Assembly: GCA_036733285.1 (NCBI GenBank)
Contig: DAINAU010000001.1
Location: forward strand, 1 to 64,000
Direction: 5' to 3'
Length of the DNA stretch: 64,000 nt
Source of the DNA: JAGOBX01 sp036733285
GTDB lineage: Bacteria > JAGOBX01
Shown here piece after piece: positions 35,300-44,649 of the stretch; position 1 is the stretch's first letter; each line of letters starts with the position of its first letter. The notes under the pieces were generated by a model that had not been told where the DNA came from, did no database searches, and saw nothing but the letters and a program-made list of their open reading frames with translations. A program made the position numbers and the translations under genes.

Positions 35300-37060
35300 T
35301 TAAAACCTGACGCTGAAGTTTAAATTATTTCTATTCTTGTTAACGCCGGATATTAATGTCCTTAAAAAATTTTTTAAAATGGTTTTGCATTCTTTTATTG
35401 CTTTAATTAATTTGCCTGTTTCTACGCCCTGACAGTTTGATATGATATTCAGATATTTTATATTGCGTTCGTCTCCGATTATGCATATCCGCAAATCCGC
35501 CGCCGCTTCTTCTATGAACACGGGCTCCAATATTAAATAATTCTGTTCTATCAAATATGCGAATTCAAGACATCCGGCATCCTCGTAAAACACGTTGTTA
35601 AAAGTCTCTTCAGGATGAAAATATTTCAAAATATTTATCGCGTTGATCGGAACGCTTATTTCCGAACCGTCGCTCGATATGTATTCGGTTACCATTCTAT
35701 GCGCGCTGTTTTGTTCCAATAATTTATTAAAATTTATTATCTTGTTCAACGCGGTTTCAATCTGACCTGACCTTAACGGCTTGTATTCGTCGGATAAAAT
35801 TCTGTCTCCAAGAAGAACATTAATGTTGTTTCCAAAAAAATTCGATATATTGTAAAATTTAGATTCGCTTCTGAAATCAACGTCGTCATTAATCTTTACA
35901 AATTTTTCTATCTTATTTTTTGTTCTTTTTACCTGTTGTCCTTCTTCCGAATTTTCTTCTTTTTGTCGTAATGATGTTACTGAAACAATTGCGTCCGTAA
36001 CTTTCCTGTTAATTCTGCAAACCGACGTATTCTTGTTTTTCGTTATTTCAATCTCAATATCTGTTATTTTATTGGCGTAATCGTCGTATAACCGCTTTTT
36101 CTGATTAAGATTTTCTTTCACAATATTTAATAAAATCCGGTAAAAACTATAAAAATAATAGTTCTTAAATTCATCGAAGTTTTTAATATTAATGTCGGTT
36201 GACAATTCGGCATTTTTTAACAGTATCGAAGAAAGCTTGGTTAATTCTTCGATTCTTGTTTTATAAGAATCGTAAACATATATCCCTTCAATTAACTCTT
36301 TGTTTGCAAGAATTATATTTTCGATTGAACGCTTAATATCAAAATCCGCGTCTTCCGATAAAACGCCGTTCAATTTCAAATCTATTCCGGATTCATTTTT
36401 CAAATCTTTTAAAAATTCGAAATATCCGGATTGCCCAGTTTCTATTATTCGTTTGATATTTTCAATTTGATATTCGCTGAATTCTCTTCCGGACGCTTCC
36501 AGAAAAATTAATTTCTCTGAAGTCCAGCTTATTAAAACGGAAAATTTGGATCTGTTTATTTCTTTAAATCCCGGTTCTATCTGAATTCCGGATTGACCGG
36601 AGCAAAATCTCCCCGTATAATATGGAAAATCAATTATTCCCGAAATATAACTTAGTATCATTGCGCAGTTCATAGCGAGCGAGTCGGAAGGATAACCGGA
36701 ATTGCCGGATTCCAGAAGCAGATTTAATTCTATGTCCATATTGAATTTGTTCAGTTTTAACAGCGGTGAAATCTGACGCGTTATTTTTTTTTCTATTATT
36801 GAATTCTTTTGCGAATGAACGTTTTCTTCAAGATTTGACGACCCCGGCAATTGACCGGCCGCCGAATGCCGTTCAATATACTTTATTATTATTTTGGAAT
36901 CCCTTAAATTTTTTATTTTGCCGGCGTTCAAAAAACCGAATATCACCGCGTTATTTGATTTTAATTTTATTCCAAATAGCGAGGTAATATTATCTAAAAT
37001 TTCTATTTCCAATCCGTCTTTAAATAATATTGCGTCTGTAAATTTTTTTTTTATTTTCAT
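35300..37060 (-). CDS. truncated, degenerate PNPase-like paralogue without KH/S1
   Basis: This 586-residue protein is strongly diverged, but the PNPase core can still be traced. Near residue 70 AAGQLPGSS matches the AAGKIPGGF region. TRQISPLLK, PSDSLAMNCAMILSYISGI and IFLEASGREFSEYQIE match the first PH domain. TEYISSDGSEISVPINAIN (about 450-470) and DLRICIIGD match the second. The basic KREGR patch and the catalytic Asp/Lys set are missing, and the protein ends without KH or S1. It lies directly between a sensor kinase gene and the longer PNPase-like gene, separated from each by 0-4 bases. A hetero-oligomer of the two products is plausible but inferred. Confidence 0.65.
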   Translation of the reverse strand: MKIKKKFTDAILFKDGLEIEILDNITSLFGIKLKSNNAVIFGFLNAGKIKNLRDSKIIIKYIERHSAAGQLPGSSNLEENVHSQKNSIIEKKITRQISPLLKLNKFNMDIELNLLLESGNSGYPSDSLAMNCAMILSYISGIIDFPYYTGRFCSGQSGIQIEPGFKEINRSKFSVLISWTSEKLIFLEASGREFSEYQIENIKRIIETGQSGYFEFLKDLKNESGIDLKLNGVLSEDADFDIKRSIENIILANKELIEGIYVYDSYKTRIEELTKLSSILLKNAELSTDINIKNFDEFKNYYFYSFYRILLNIVKENLNQKKRLYDDYANKITDIEIEITKNKNTSVCRINRKVTDAIVSVTSLRQKEENSEEGQQVKRTKNKIEKFVKINDDVDFRSESKFYNISNFFGNNINVLLGDRILSDEYKPLRSGQIETALNKIINFNKLLEQNSAHRMVTEYISSDGSEISVPINAINILKYFHPEETFNNVFYEDAGCLEFAYLIEQNYLILEPVFIEEAAADLRICIIGDERNIKYLNIISNCQGVETGKLIKAIKECKTILKNFLRTLISGVNKNRNNLNFSVRF

Positions 37061-39148
37061 TTATGATTTATACACAAACCTCTTATCAACCGGCAATTCC
37101 ACCGAAAATTTCACTCCGTTTTTTTCGTTTTTAAAATTAATTTTCCCGTTATGTTCTTCCATTATTTTTTGAGAGATTGTCAGACCAAGCCCGATTCCAG
37201 TGGATTTTGTCGTAAAAAAAGGATTGAAAATCTTGCTCTTTAAAGTCTCGTCGATGTTTCCGCCGTTATTGAAAATTTCCACTATGCAAACCGTGTATTC
37301 GTTAGCCGTAAGATTATTGTCCTTAATCCTGACGTTTATTTCTATAAACGGATCGCTTATTTCTTTCAAAGCGTCAACCGCGTTTAATAAAATATTTAAA
37401 AATACCCTGTTCAATTTATCCTCGTCGTAATTAACCAAAATTTTGTGCGCGCAATATTTTCTTTCTAACTTAATGTTGTTGTCTTCCATTGATTTTCGAA
37501 CGTATAACAGAGATTTTTCCAGCGTTTCAATTAAATTTTTGTTCTGTTTTTTTAATTGTATTTTATTAGTAAAATTCAAAAATTCCGTGACTATCTTATT
37601 TAAATCGTTAACTCCCTCGACTATTTTCGAGGCAATCTTGCTTTTTTCGGAATCCGCCGAATCTGATAAATCTTTTTCAAGCAGAGACGCAAATCCCTCT
37701 ATTGAACCGAGCGGATTGCGTATCTCGTGAGCGAGTCCGGCCGCCATTTCTCCTAACGAAGCGAGTTTGTCCCTGCGGTTCAATTCTTCTTCCATCTCCT
37801 TCATTTCAGTTATATCGTTGAATGACGCTATCATTCCTTTAATCAAACCGTATTCGGTCTTAAGTTTTACAGTCGTCAATTCTATTTGCTTCACTTCAAG
37901 ATTTTTTGCCACAAGCTGCGTCCTGTGATAAAACATATATTCTTCATTTTCTATTTTTGTCTGTATCTGTTTATCGGGAAAAATATATATGTCCTGTCCG
38001 AGAGTTTTATCTAATAATTCGTTTTCATTATCGAATTTTAATAAAAGCAGAGCTTGCGTGTTTATGAATTTAATCTTTAATTCTTTGTCGAGAATCATAA
38101 TTCCCAGCGGCAAATTTTTGAAAGTAAAATATAAATAATCTTTTATGCTTTCTATTCTTTTATATAACGCCCTGTTTTTAAAAAGCAATTCAAGATATAC
38201 TTTTACCGTTTTTATCAATTCGACGTCGCTAACGTTAAATGAATTTTTTTCATAAAGTTTTGTCAAATAAATTATTAAATAACGTTCGTTTTCTATATGA
38301 ACGTTTACCTTTAAAATATTCCTGATTTTTTTTAAATCCGCCGTTGATACCGCTTTATCCTTCGGACCAAACAATTCCGGTTCCTGAGATACTCTTATTA
38401 TCCCTTTATTCAGCGCCGGAATATCTAAATCCTTTTCGTATTTATCGATTATTTCTCCCGTCATATTATCGTATACTATTCCGGCTCCGGCGTTGCAATT
38501 CATAATCTTAACTATTGAATTTGTCGTTACTTTTAATATTGATACAAGTTCGTAATCGAGTTTTAAACTATTTTTTATTTCATTTAATGTTACTATTTTT
38601 GACATCCTCTCGTATGCTCTTTGTTCCGCTTTCCTGTTTTCTTCGCTTGAAAAACCGAGCATTATCGCGATTATCAATAAAGCTATAAATCTCGGCAGAT
38701 GAGCTTGAACCTGCGGTCCGAATAAAATCACGTTTCTGGTTACCGGGTCAGGACTTAAGTTATAAAGAATAAATATGAAAAGCGTGGTGCCGACGCTTCC
38801 GCGTATCCCGAAACTCATTGCTCCAGATATAATAGGTATGAAATATAAAAAGAAAAACGAAATGCTGTTATCGCCGGAATAGGTAACAGTAAAATGAACA
38901 AAAAAAACATAAATTTCAAGCAATAAAAGATTCGCTTTCGCGGATGGCAAAATCGTTTTTAAAAACGGATCTATTATAAAAAATAAAAGCGCTATGATTA
39001 AAAACAAATAAAAATATTGAGTCGATAATCCGGTAAAAAAATTTAAAATTATATAGAGAAGTATTACCGTCGCAAAAAGCGATATAAATAAAAATAAACC
39101 GCTTACTTCGCGGTTTTTCTTTAATATCCATTCTAAATATTTTTTCAT
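37061..39148 (-). CDS. membrane sensor histidine kinase (GAF-PAS-kinase)
   Basis: The 695-residue kinase has about five or six membrane segments in the first 175 residues, a GAF-like region (about 190-330), a PAS domain (about 340-440) and a NtrB-like kinase core: H-box MAAGLAHEIRNPLGS (H near 476), NILLNAVDAL, and STGIGLGLTISQKIM. A cytoplasmic partner regulator is not adjacent. The start overlaps the stop of the upstream PhnD-like lipoprotein gene (ATGA), suggesting that the lipoprotein and kinase form a sensing pair. Its stop directly abuts the PNPase-like paralogue gene. Confidence 0.92.
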   Translation of the reverse strand: MKKYLEWILKKNREVSGLFLFISLFATVILLYIILNFFTGLSTQYFYLFLIIALLFFIIDPFLKTILPSAKANLLLLEIYVFFVHFTVTYSGDNSISFFFLYFIPIISGAMSFGIRGSVGTTLFIFILYNLSPDPVTRNVILFGPQVQAHLPRFIALLIIAIMLGFSSEENRKAEQRAYERMSKIVTLNEIKNSLKLDYELVSILKVTTNSIVKIMNCNAGAGIVYDNMTGEIIDKYEKDLDIPALNKGIIRVSQEPELFGPKDKAVSTADLKKIRNILKVNVHIENERYLIIYLTKLYEKNSFNVSDVELIKTVKVYLELLFKNRALYKRIESIKDYLYFTFKNLPLGIMILDKELKIKFINTQALLLLKFDNENELLDKTLGQDIYIFPDKQIQTKIENEEYMFYHRTQLVAKNLEVKQIELTTVKLKTEYGLIKGMIASFNDITEMKEMEEELNRRDKLASLGEMAAGLAHEIRNPLGSIEGFASLLEKDLSDSADSEKSKIASKIVEGVNDLNKIVTEFLNFTNKIQLKKQNKNLIETLEKSLLYVRKSMEDNNIKLERKYCAHKILVNYDEDKLNRVFLNILLNAVDALKEISDPFIEINVRIKDNNLTANEYTVCIVEIFNNGGNIDETLKSKIFNPFFTTKSTGIGLGLTISQKIMEEHNGKINFKNEKNGVKFSVELPVDKRFVYKS

Positions 39149-40080
39149 TTGAAATGTTTGTTAATCAAATCGATTTTCTCGCGCATTATATTATAATCGG
39201 AATCCTCCGCCGGGGCGTAACCTTCAAGTCCGCCCGCAAGCGAATTCAAAATATTAGAGTTTTTCAAATTAATAAATGCGTCAAGCAATTTTTTTTTCAA
39301 ATCCTTATTGTCTATAATATTTTTCCCTATCGCTATCGGGTCGCCGGGAATATCGTCCGTTTCCTGTAATACCACTATATTTTTGACTTTATCGGGCGAT
39401 AAATATTTTTCTACCGCGCCTTGATAACAAGCTCCTATTTCCGCGCCTTTCGATGATATTATTTTCACAACGTTATCGTGTCCCTTTACAAATTTTACGC
39501 TTAAATTTTTTTCAATATCCGCCCCTGATTTGATTATGTCCGCAGCCGGAAATAAAAAACCCGACGTCGAATATCTGTCCGTAAAAACCGTTTTAATTTT
39601 CTCTCTCTTCTTCAAATCCTCCAGTGATTTTATTCCAGAATCTTTATGCGTGATTATTATTCCCTTATAAGAAGGTTTCCCGTTTCGTATTGATTTAACC
39701 AGCGGAAGCGTGTTGTTTTTTTTATGCGATTCCACGTATGAATAAGCCCCCATTGACGCCAAATCATATTCGATTCCGGTTTTATCAACTATATTTTCGT
39801 AATTCGACGCAAATTTTAATATCACCGGCATTTCAATCTGAGCGTGAAGATAACTGATTAATGGTTTCATTATGTTTTGTAAATCCATTGCGTTGCTCGA
39901 AGGAACAACGGCAAAATTAAGTTTCTGAATCCCCGTGTCGCTTTCAATTTGCTCCGTTGATTTTTTCGATGCGCCTACTGCGTCTGTTACGTTGTTATCG
40001 CCAACATTTCCCGAACAACCCCAAAAAAACAACATAGACAAAATTAACATATTTTTTTTTATATTTGATATGCCGGACAT
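39145..40080 (-). CDS. PhnD-like periplasmic substrate-binding lipoprotein
   Basis: The 311-residue protein has a lipoprotein signal with the lipobox cysteine at residue 22 (LFFWGC). The body matches the phosphate/phosphonate-binding PhnD family: KLNFAVVPSSNAMDLQNIMKP is split across the start of the domain, then GMGAYSYV-like and FTDRYSTSGFLFPA segments. No transporter ATPase or permease is encoded nearby; instead a sensor kinase follows with ATGA overlap. PhnD-like proteins fused to or paired with kinases act as ligand sensors, which fits here. GGAGG lies 7 bases before the ATG. This is the first gene of a nine-gene operon. Confidence 0.85.
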   Translation of the reverse strand: MSGISNIKKNMLILSMLFFWGCSGNVGDNNVTDAVGASKKSTEQIESDTGIQKLNFAVVPSSNAMDLQNIMKPLISYLHAQIEMPVILKFASNYENIVDKTGIEYDLASMGAYSYVESHKKNNTLPLVKSIRNGKPSYKGIIITHKDSGIKSLEDLKKREKIKTVFTDRYSTSGFLFPAADIIKSGADIEKNLSVKFVKGHDNVVKIISSKGAEIGACYQGAVEKYLSPDKVKNIVVLQETDDIPGDPIAIGKNIIDNKDLKKKLLDAFINLKNSNILNSLAGGLEGYAPAEDSDYNIMREKIDLINKHFK

Positions 40081-40957
40081 ATAATCGCCTCCGAATTAAT
40101 TTTCTTTGATTATCTCAAATTTCAGTTCTTTTGTCAATATAATTTATCCCTTAGCCGAATTTCAAGCTCGGCCAGAAATTGTTTCAAAAATTTTAATAAA
40201 CTTTTCTGGCGCCATTTCAGTTATTTATGTGGAAAGGAAATTTTAACATTAACTTACAACGCTTTTTTTTAATGTAAAATATATAAAATTCAGATACCGT
40301 CGCTGAAAGTTGAATCAAGTTGCAAAGAGCGTCGAATTTCTCATTGCCGTAGATAAAATCTATGGAAACAAAATGAAATAACGACGATTCGGAAAACAAA
40401 CCTGAAAGGTTTGAATTTCACATAACCGTAGGTGAACTGCGCGCAGCGCAGGAAAACCTACGGAACGAAAAACACAAAATCGCTCGACCCTGAATAAGGG
40501 TCGAATTTCAAATTGTCTTAAAATTCAACCCCTTCAGGGTTGATAGATTTGGTTGGTTTTCTTCCCGCAGGTTGAATGCGCTCCGCGCAGGCTACCTGCG
40601 GTTATGTAAAATTCAACCGCTTTCGCGGTTACAGATTATTAAAACTTTTTGTTTTTAAGCTCTCGGAAATTGTTTCAATAATTTTAATTTATTAGAACAA
40701 TTTCTGACTGCGTCCCCGCGACTTGTTTTTGTCGTCTGAATTTGATTGACTTCTTGCCTTAATTAATATAACTTTTTATCAATTAGCTTTTATAAAAAAT
40801 ATATTAACAGTTTAATTTGATTATAATTAATCCCGAATAATTCATTAGAGGCAGCGAGAAGTTTCTTAAAAATTAAAATGTTATATTGCGATTGAAATTC
40901 GCAATTTATATGAAAACTTCAATTGCATTTTTTAGATTAATACAACAGGAAAAAAAT
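40081..40957. other. 880-base intergenic region dominated by hairpins
   Basis: This divergent gap separates the PhnD-led operon (minus) from the BcgI-like R-M operon (plus). It holds a mirrored array of six hairpins (40398-40630), two copies of an AAATTGTTTCAA motif (about 40173 and 40667) and an inverted repeat GAAATTGTT/AACAATTTC around 40665-40711. Promoters for both operons must lie here, but none was convincing. The short open frames are hairpin artefacts. Confidence 0.6.
40398..40630. repeat. mirror-arranged array of six hairpins
   Basis: Hairpins: h1 40398-40412 (AAACC/GGTTT), h2 40426-40463 (CCGTAGGT/ACCTACGG with a nested CTGCGC/GCGCAG), h3 40485-40503 (CGACCC/GGGTCG), h4 40526-40542 (CAACCC/GGGTTG), h5 40565-40601 (CCGCAGGT/ACCTGCGG with nested TGCGC/GCGCA) and h6 40615-40630 (AACCGC/GCGGTT). 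GAATTTCACATAAC links h1 to h2, and its complement links h5 to h6, so the right half mirrors the left. No coding or spacer-repeat pattern is present. Confidence 0.8.
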
Positions 40958-43180
40958 ATGAATACTAACAAACTAAAACCTTATATTAAATTCGACGATG
41001 ATAAAAAAAATATTTTTTATATCGCGCAAAATAAAAAATACCGGTATGCCGACCCTGAAGAACAAATACGAAGCAAGGCGTATCTTGAATTAATCAATTA
41101 CGGTTACGAGCCGAAACGCATTGATTTTGAAGTCGGTATTCCGCATAGAACTCCGAATATACTTGCGGATATTGTCGTTTATAACGATGATGATTTGAAA
41201 GACCCGCATATTGTCGTTGAATGTAAAAAACCGGAAGTATCCGAAGGCGAATTCAAGCAGGCGGTTGAACAGGGATTCGGAAACGCAAATTCGCTCAAAG
41301 CAAATTATCTTTGGATTACTTCGGGAATCAAAAACGAATATTTTAACGTAAAAGATTTTCCGTCAATGGAACGCGATGCAAACCGTTTATCGGATATCCC
41401 GCGTTTTGGTCAAAAAAAAATCGATAAAGCGCAGTTTTACAAAGGCGGAATAAACGATAAAAGCGAACAGCGTAAAGATTTAACGACTTTAAACGAAAAC
41501 GAATTAACCCGAATTTTTAAGCAGGCGCACGATGCGCTTTGGGCTGGCGGCAAACGCAATCCTTCGGAAGCGTTCGACGAATTCGATAAACTTATTTTTT
41601 GTAAAATTTGGGATGAAAAAAAATTGCGTAAAAACGGAGAACCCTACGATTTTCAGGTTTTTAGCGGCGAGAAAAACGAACTGCTTTTGAAACGCATTCA
41701 AACAATTTACGACAAAGGCAAGGAAAGGGACCCTGAAGTTTTTAAAGATAATATCCGGCTGAATCCATACGAACTTGAAACAGTAGTAAGTTATCTTGCC
41801 GGAATAAATTTAAGCGATACCGACCTTGACAGCAAAGGCAGGGCGTTTGAAACATTTATGGGAAGTTTTTTCCGCGGCGATTTTGGCGCTTTTTTTACGC
41901 CGCGTCCTATTGTAAAGTTTATTATTGAAAGTTTGCCGGTAACTAACGAAGATATTGTTTTGGATCCGTCCTGCGGCAGCGGCGGCTTTTTGCTATACGC
42001 GCTTGATAAAGTCCGGCGCGCCGCTGATAAAATGTCTGATGACGGCTATTTTAAAAAAGACAGCTCTAAACACTATAATTTTTGGCATAATTTTGCCGAA
42101 TCAAATTTATTTGGAATTGAAATTTCCGAAAGCATTGCCCGCACCGCTAAAATGAATATGATAATTCACGACGACGGACATACAAATGTCGTATCGCACG
42201 ATGGACTTGACAGTATTTACTGGATGCGCGAAAAAACAAAAAATAAGGGTTTTGCGAAAAATAAATTTGATTATATTATCACAAATCCGCCTTTTGGTTC
42301 GTCGATTCAGTCGTCGGCTAAAGCGTATGTTAAAGAATACGATTTGGGCAAAAAAAATTATGAATGGATAGAGTTAAAATTAAAAAATAAAAATCCGAAT
42401 AAAGACGAAGTTCGGGAGAGGCAAAGCTCTGAAGTTTTGTTTATCGAGCAGTGCTATAATTTTCTTAAACCGGGCGGAATACTCGCAATGGTAATACCCG
42501 ACGGCATTTTGACAAATTCAAGTTTACAGTATGTCCGCGGCTGGATTGAAGAGCATTACAGGATTATTGCGGTTGTGTCAATGCCCCAGTCAGCTTTTCA
42601 GGCGACTGGCGCGGGCGTTAAAAGCTCGGTTATTTTTCTTGAAAAATATGAAGAATCCGAGACCGCGGCTATCCAAAAAATAAAAATTGAATTGCAGGAT
42701 AAACTATTTGAAAACAAAAAATACGGTCCCTCGATTGAAAAAATTGAACGCGAAAAAAAAGATACGCTGAAAAATAATTTTGCGAAAATTAAAGAAATTA
42801 ACGAATCGCTTGATAATCATTTAAAAGCCCTTGAAAATCAAGGAAATATTGATAAATCTAAAAAATGCGGACTCGAAAAAAATGCAAAAGATAAAATCAA
42901 ACAAATTGAAAAATCTGAAGAATACGCCGATTGGCGATGCCGCATTACAGACGAATTCAACGAGCGGATAAACGCTATTAAAGAAAATCTTCAGGAAGAA
43001 TTTATCGAATCCGTGAAAAAGAAAATTACGGATTATCCTGTGTTTATGGCGATTGCGGAAGACATCGGCTATGACGCGGCAGGCAGACCGACAAATAAAA
43101 ACGAACTCGAAGATATTGCTAAAGAACTTTTAGCTTTTATCGAATCTGTAAAAAAAGGAACTGATTCTTTTTTCGCATAA
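40958..43180 (+). CDS. fused restriction nuclease-N6-adenine methyltransferase, BcgI-A-like
   Basis: The 740-residue protein joins an N-terminal HsdR_N-like nuclease domain, with D71 and E88-C89-K90 forming a PD-(D/E)xK site, to a type I-style N6-adenine methyltransferase: FFTPRPIVKF (about 312-321), motif I DPSCGSGG (336-343) and NPPF (443-446). The C-terminal 150 residues are a charged coiled coil. No helicase domain is present, and a separate specificity subunit follows, as in BcgI-type enzymes that cut on both sides of their site. The start at 40958 has AGGA upstream; the longer frame to 40886 has no support. Confidence 0.88.
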   Translation: MNTNKLKPYIKFDDDKKNIFYIAQNKKYRYADPEEQIRSKAYLELINYGYEPKRIDFEVGIPHRTPNILADIVVYNDDDLKDPHIVVECKKPEVSEGEFKQAVEQGFGNANSLKANYLWITSGIKNEYFNVKDFPSMERDANRLSDIPRFGQKKIDKAQFYKGGINDKSEQRKDLTTLNENELTRIFKQAHDALWAGGKRNPSEAFDEFDKLIFCKIWDEKKLRKNGEPYDFQVFSGEKNELLLKRIQTIYDKGKERDPEVFKDNIRLNPYELETVVSYLAGINLSDTDLDSKGRAFETFMGSFFRGDFGAFFTPRPIVKFIIESLPVTNEDIVLDPSCGSGGFLLYALDKVRRAADKMSDDGYFKKDSSKHYNFWHNFAESNLFGIEISESIARTAKMNMIIHDDGHTNVVSHDGLDSIYWMREKTKNKGFAKNKFDYIITNPPFGSSIQSSAKAYVKEYDLGKKNYEWIELKLKNKNPNKDEVRERQSSEVLFIEQCYNFLKPGGILAMVIPDGILTNSSLQYVRGWIEEHYRIIAVVSMPQSAFQATGAGVKSSVIFLEKYEESETAAIQKIKIELQDKLFENKKYGPSIEKIEREKKDTLKNNFAKIKEINESLDNHLKALENQGNIDKSKKCGLEKNAKDKIKQIEKSEEYADWRCRITDEFNERINAIKENLQEEFIESVKKKITDYPVFMAIAEDIGYDAAGRPTNKNELEDIAKELLAFIESVKKGTDSFFA

Positions 43181-43227
43181 GCTCCGGGGCAGATAAAAAT
43201 AAGATTTTTACCGCGAACCGGAGCGAA

Positions 43228-44607
43228 ATGAAAGATAGGTTTGATCCGCTGTTTTATTCCGGCTGGCTTCTTGGTTTTTTTAAAAAATTAAAATTTAAGA
43301 CTGTCAAGTTAAAAGACTTGACATTGTATCTTAAAAATGGATTTGCGGCTGGACATAATGATCAGTCTTTTAACGAAAACGATATTATTCAGATAAGACC
43401 AACTAACATTAATTCCGACAATATGCTTGTATTTGATAAAAATATTTATATCAGCCGTAAAACTTTAAATTTAAAAAAATCTGATGTTTTGATTAAAAAT
43501 GAAATTTTATTTAATAATACAAACAGTCAAGAATTAGTTGGAAAAACTTCTTTTTTTGATTTTGATAGTATTAATTTTTGTTCAAATCATATTACGAGGA
43601 TAATGTGCGGCAATAAAATATTGCCCAAATATCTTTGGATAATTTTAAATTTTTATCAAAAAAATAAAATATTTTTCAATCTATGCACTAACTGGAATAA
43701 TCAATCCGGCGTTAATATTAATGTCCTTGCGAATCTTCTTATACCTTTACCGGAAAAAAACACGCAAGAAAAAATCATATCCATATTTGAGAAATCTATT
43801 ATCAATAAACAATCCAAAGAATCAAAAGCCCAAAAAATGCTCGATGGAATTGACGATTATCTTCTTTCTGAATTGGGAATAAAACTTCCTAAAGAAAAAC
43901 CAAATATTTTAAAAAACCGTATTTTTAAAACAAGCGTTAAAAATATTTCTGGCGGCAGGTTCGATCCTATTTATAACGATATATATTACTTAAAATTTGA
44001 AGAAAGTATCAAACAATCAAAATATAAATTGAAAAAAATTTTTGAATTATGTTATGGGAAATCAGGAGTTGTTTATTCGGTCAACGATGAAGCGAAAGAT
44101 GGAAAAGGAATATTACGCGCAAATAACATTGATTTATCAACTAATGAACTAAATTTGTCAGATATAAAATTTATTTCAAACAATATATTTATTAGCTCTG
44201 ATTTATTATTAAAAAAAAATGATATTTTGATGTGTTCGGCAAGCGGTAGTAAAGAACATGTTGGAAAGGTAGCTTATATTTGCGAGGATTTGAATCTATA
44301 TTTTGGCGGATTTATGATGGTTTTACGCGGAAAAACAAGTATGTTGTTATCTAAATATTTGTTTGAATTTTTACGGAGCCTTTTTTTTAGAAAATATTTA
44401 TTTCGTCAATTAGGCGGAACAAATATTAATAATTTAAATTTTCATATGATTTCCAACTTATTCATTCCCCTGCCTCCAATAGATGTTCAAAATAAAATAG
44501 CTGAAGCGATAAAAAAAATACGCGAAGAAGCGAAACGCCTGCGATTTGAGGCGTCGTCGGAATTAGAAAATGCAAAAAAAGAAATAGAGCGAATGCTTTT
44601 AAAATAG
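43228..44607 (+). CDS. specificity subunit (HsdS/BcgI-B-like) with two target-recognition domains
   Basis: The 459-residue protein is built of two similar halves. Each opens with an RFDP motif (residues 4-7 and about 244-247), runs through a variable target-recognition domain with LKKSDVLI/LKKNDILM and VGK segments, and ends in a conserved helix (IPLPEKNTQEKI and IPLPPIDVQNKIA). This is the standard layout for a bipartite recognition sequence. It starts 47 bases after the nuclease-methylase gene with GGAG before the ATG. No HsdR translocase is encoded nearby. Confidence 0.92.
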   Translation: MKDRFDPLFYSGWLLGFFKKLKFKTVKLKDLTLYLKNGFAAGHNDQSFNENDIIQIRPTNINSDNMLVFDKNIYISRKTLNLKKSDVLIKNEILFNNTNSQELVGKTSFFDFDSINFCSNHITRIMCGNKILPKYLWIILNFYQKNKIFFNLCTNWNNQSGVNINVLANLLIPLPEKNTQEKIISIFEKSIINKQSKESKAQKMLDGIDDYLLSELGIKLPKEKPNILKNRIFKTSVKNISGGRFDPIYNDIYYLKFEESIKQSKYKLKKIFELCYGKSGVVYSVNDEAKDGKGILRANNIDLSTNELNLSDIKFISNNIFISSDLLLKKNDILMCSASGSKEHVGKVAYICEDLNLYFGGFMMVLRGKTSMLLSKYLFEFLRSLFFRKYLFRQLGGTNINNLNFHMISNLFIPLPPIDVQNKIAEAIKKIREEAKRLRFEASSELENAKKEIERMLLK

Positions 44608-44611
44608 ACCG

Positions 44612-44640
44612 CAGATTATGCGGATTTCACAATACGCAGA
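44612..44640 (+). repeat. CCGCAGATTATGCGG-type intergenic repeat
   Basis: The segment between hsdS and cobQ reads CCGCAGATTATGCGGATTTC, then ATACGCAGATT. It resembles the outer parts of the larger palindrome at 52188-52277 (CTGCGCAAATCTG ... GGATGCGG). It is probably a degenerate member of the same repeat class. Confidence 0.4.
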
Positions 44641-44649
44641 TTTATAAAA

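Noticed and set aside
40217..40399. 60-residue frame on the minus strand in the hairpin region
   Set aside because: No ribosome-binding site, low-complexity product, and it ends within the hairpin array; judged non-coding.
40398..40630. Possible CRISPR array
   Set aside because: The repeated units are inverted hairpins of differing sequence, not direct repeats with equal-length unique spacers, and no cas genes are present.
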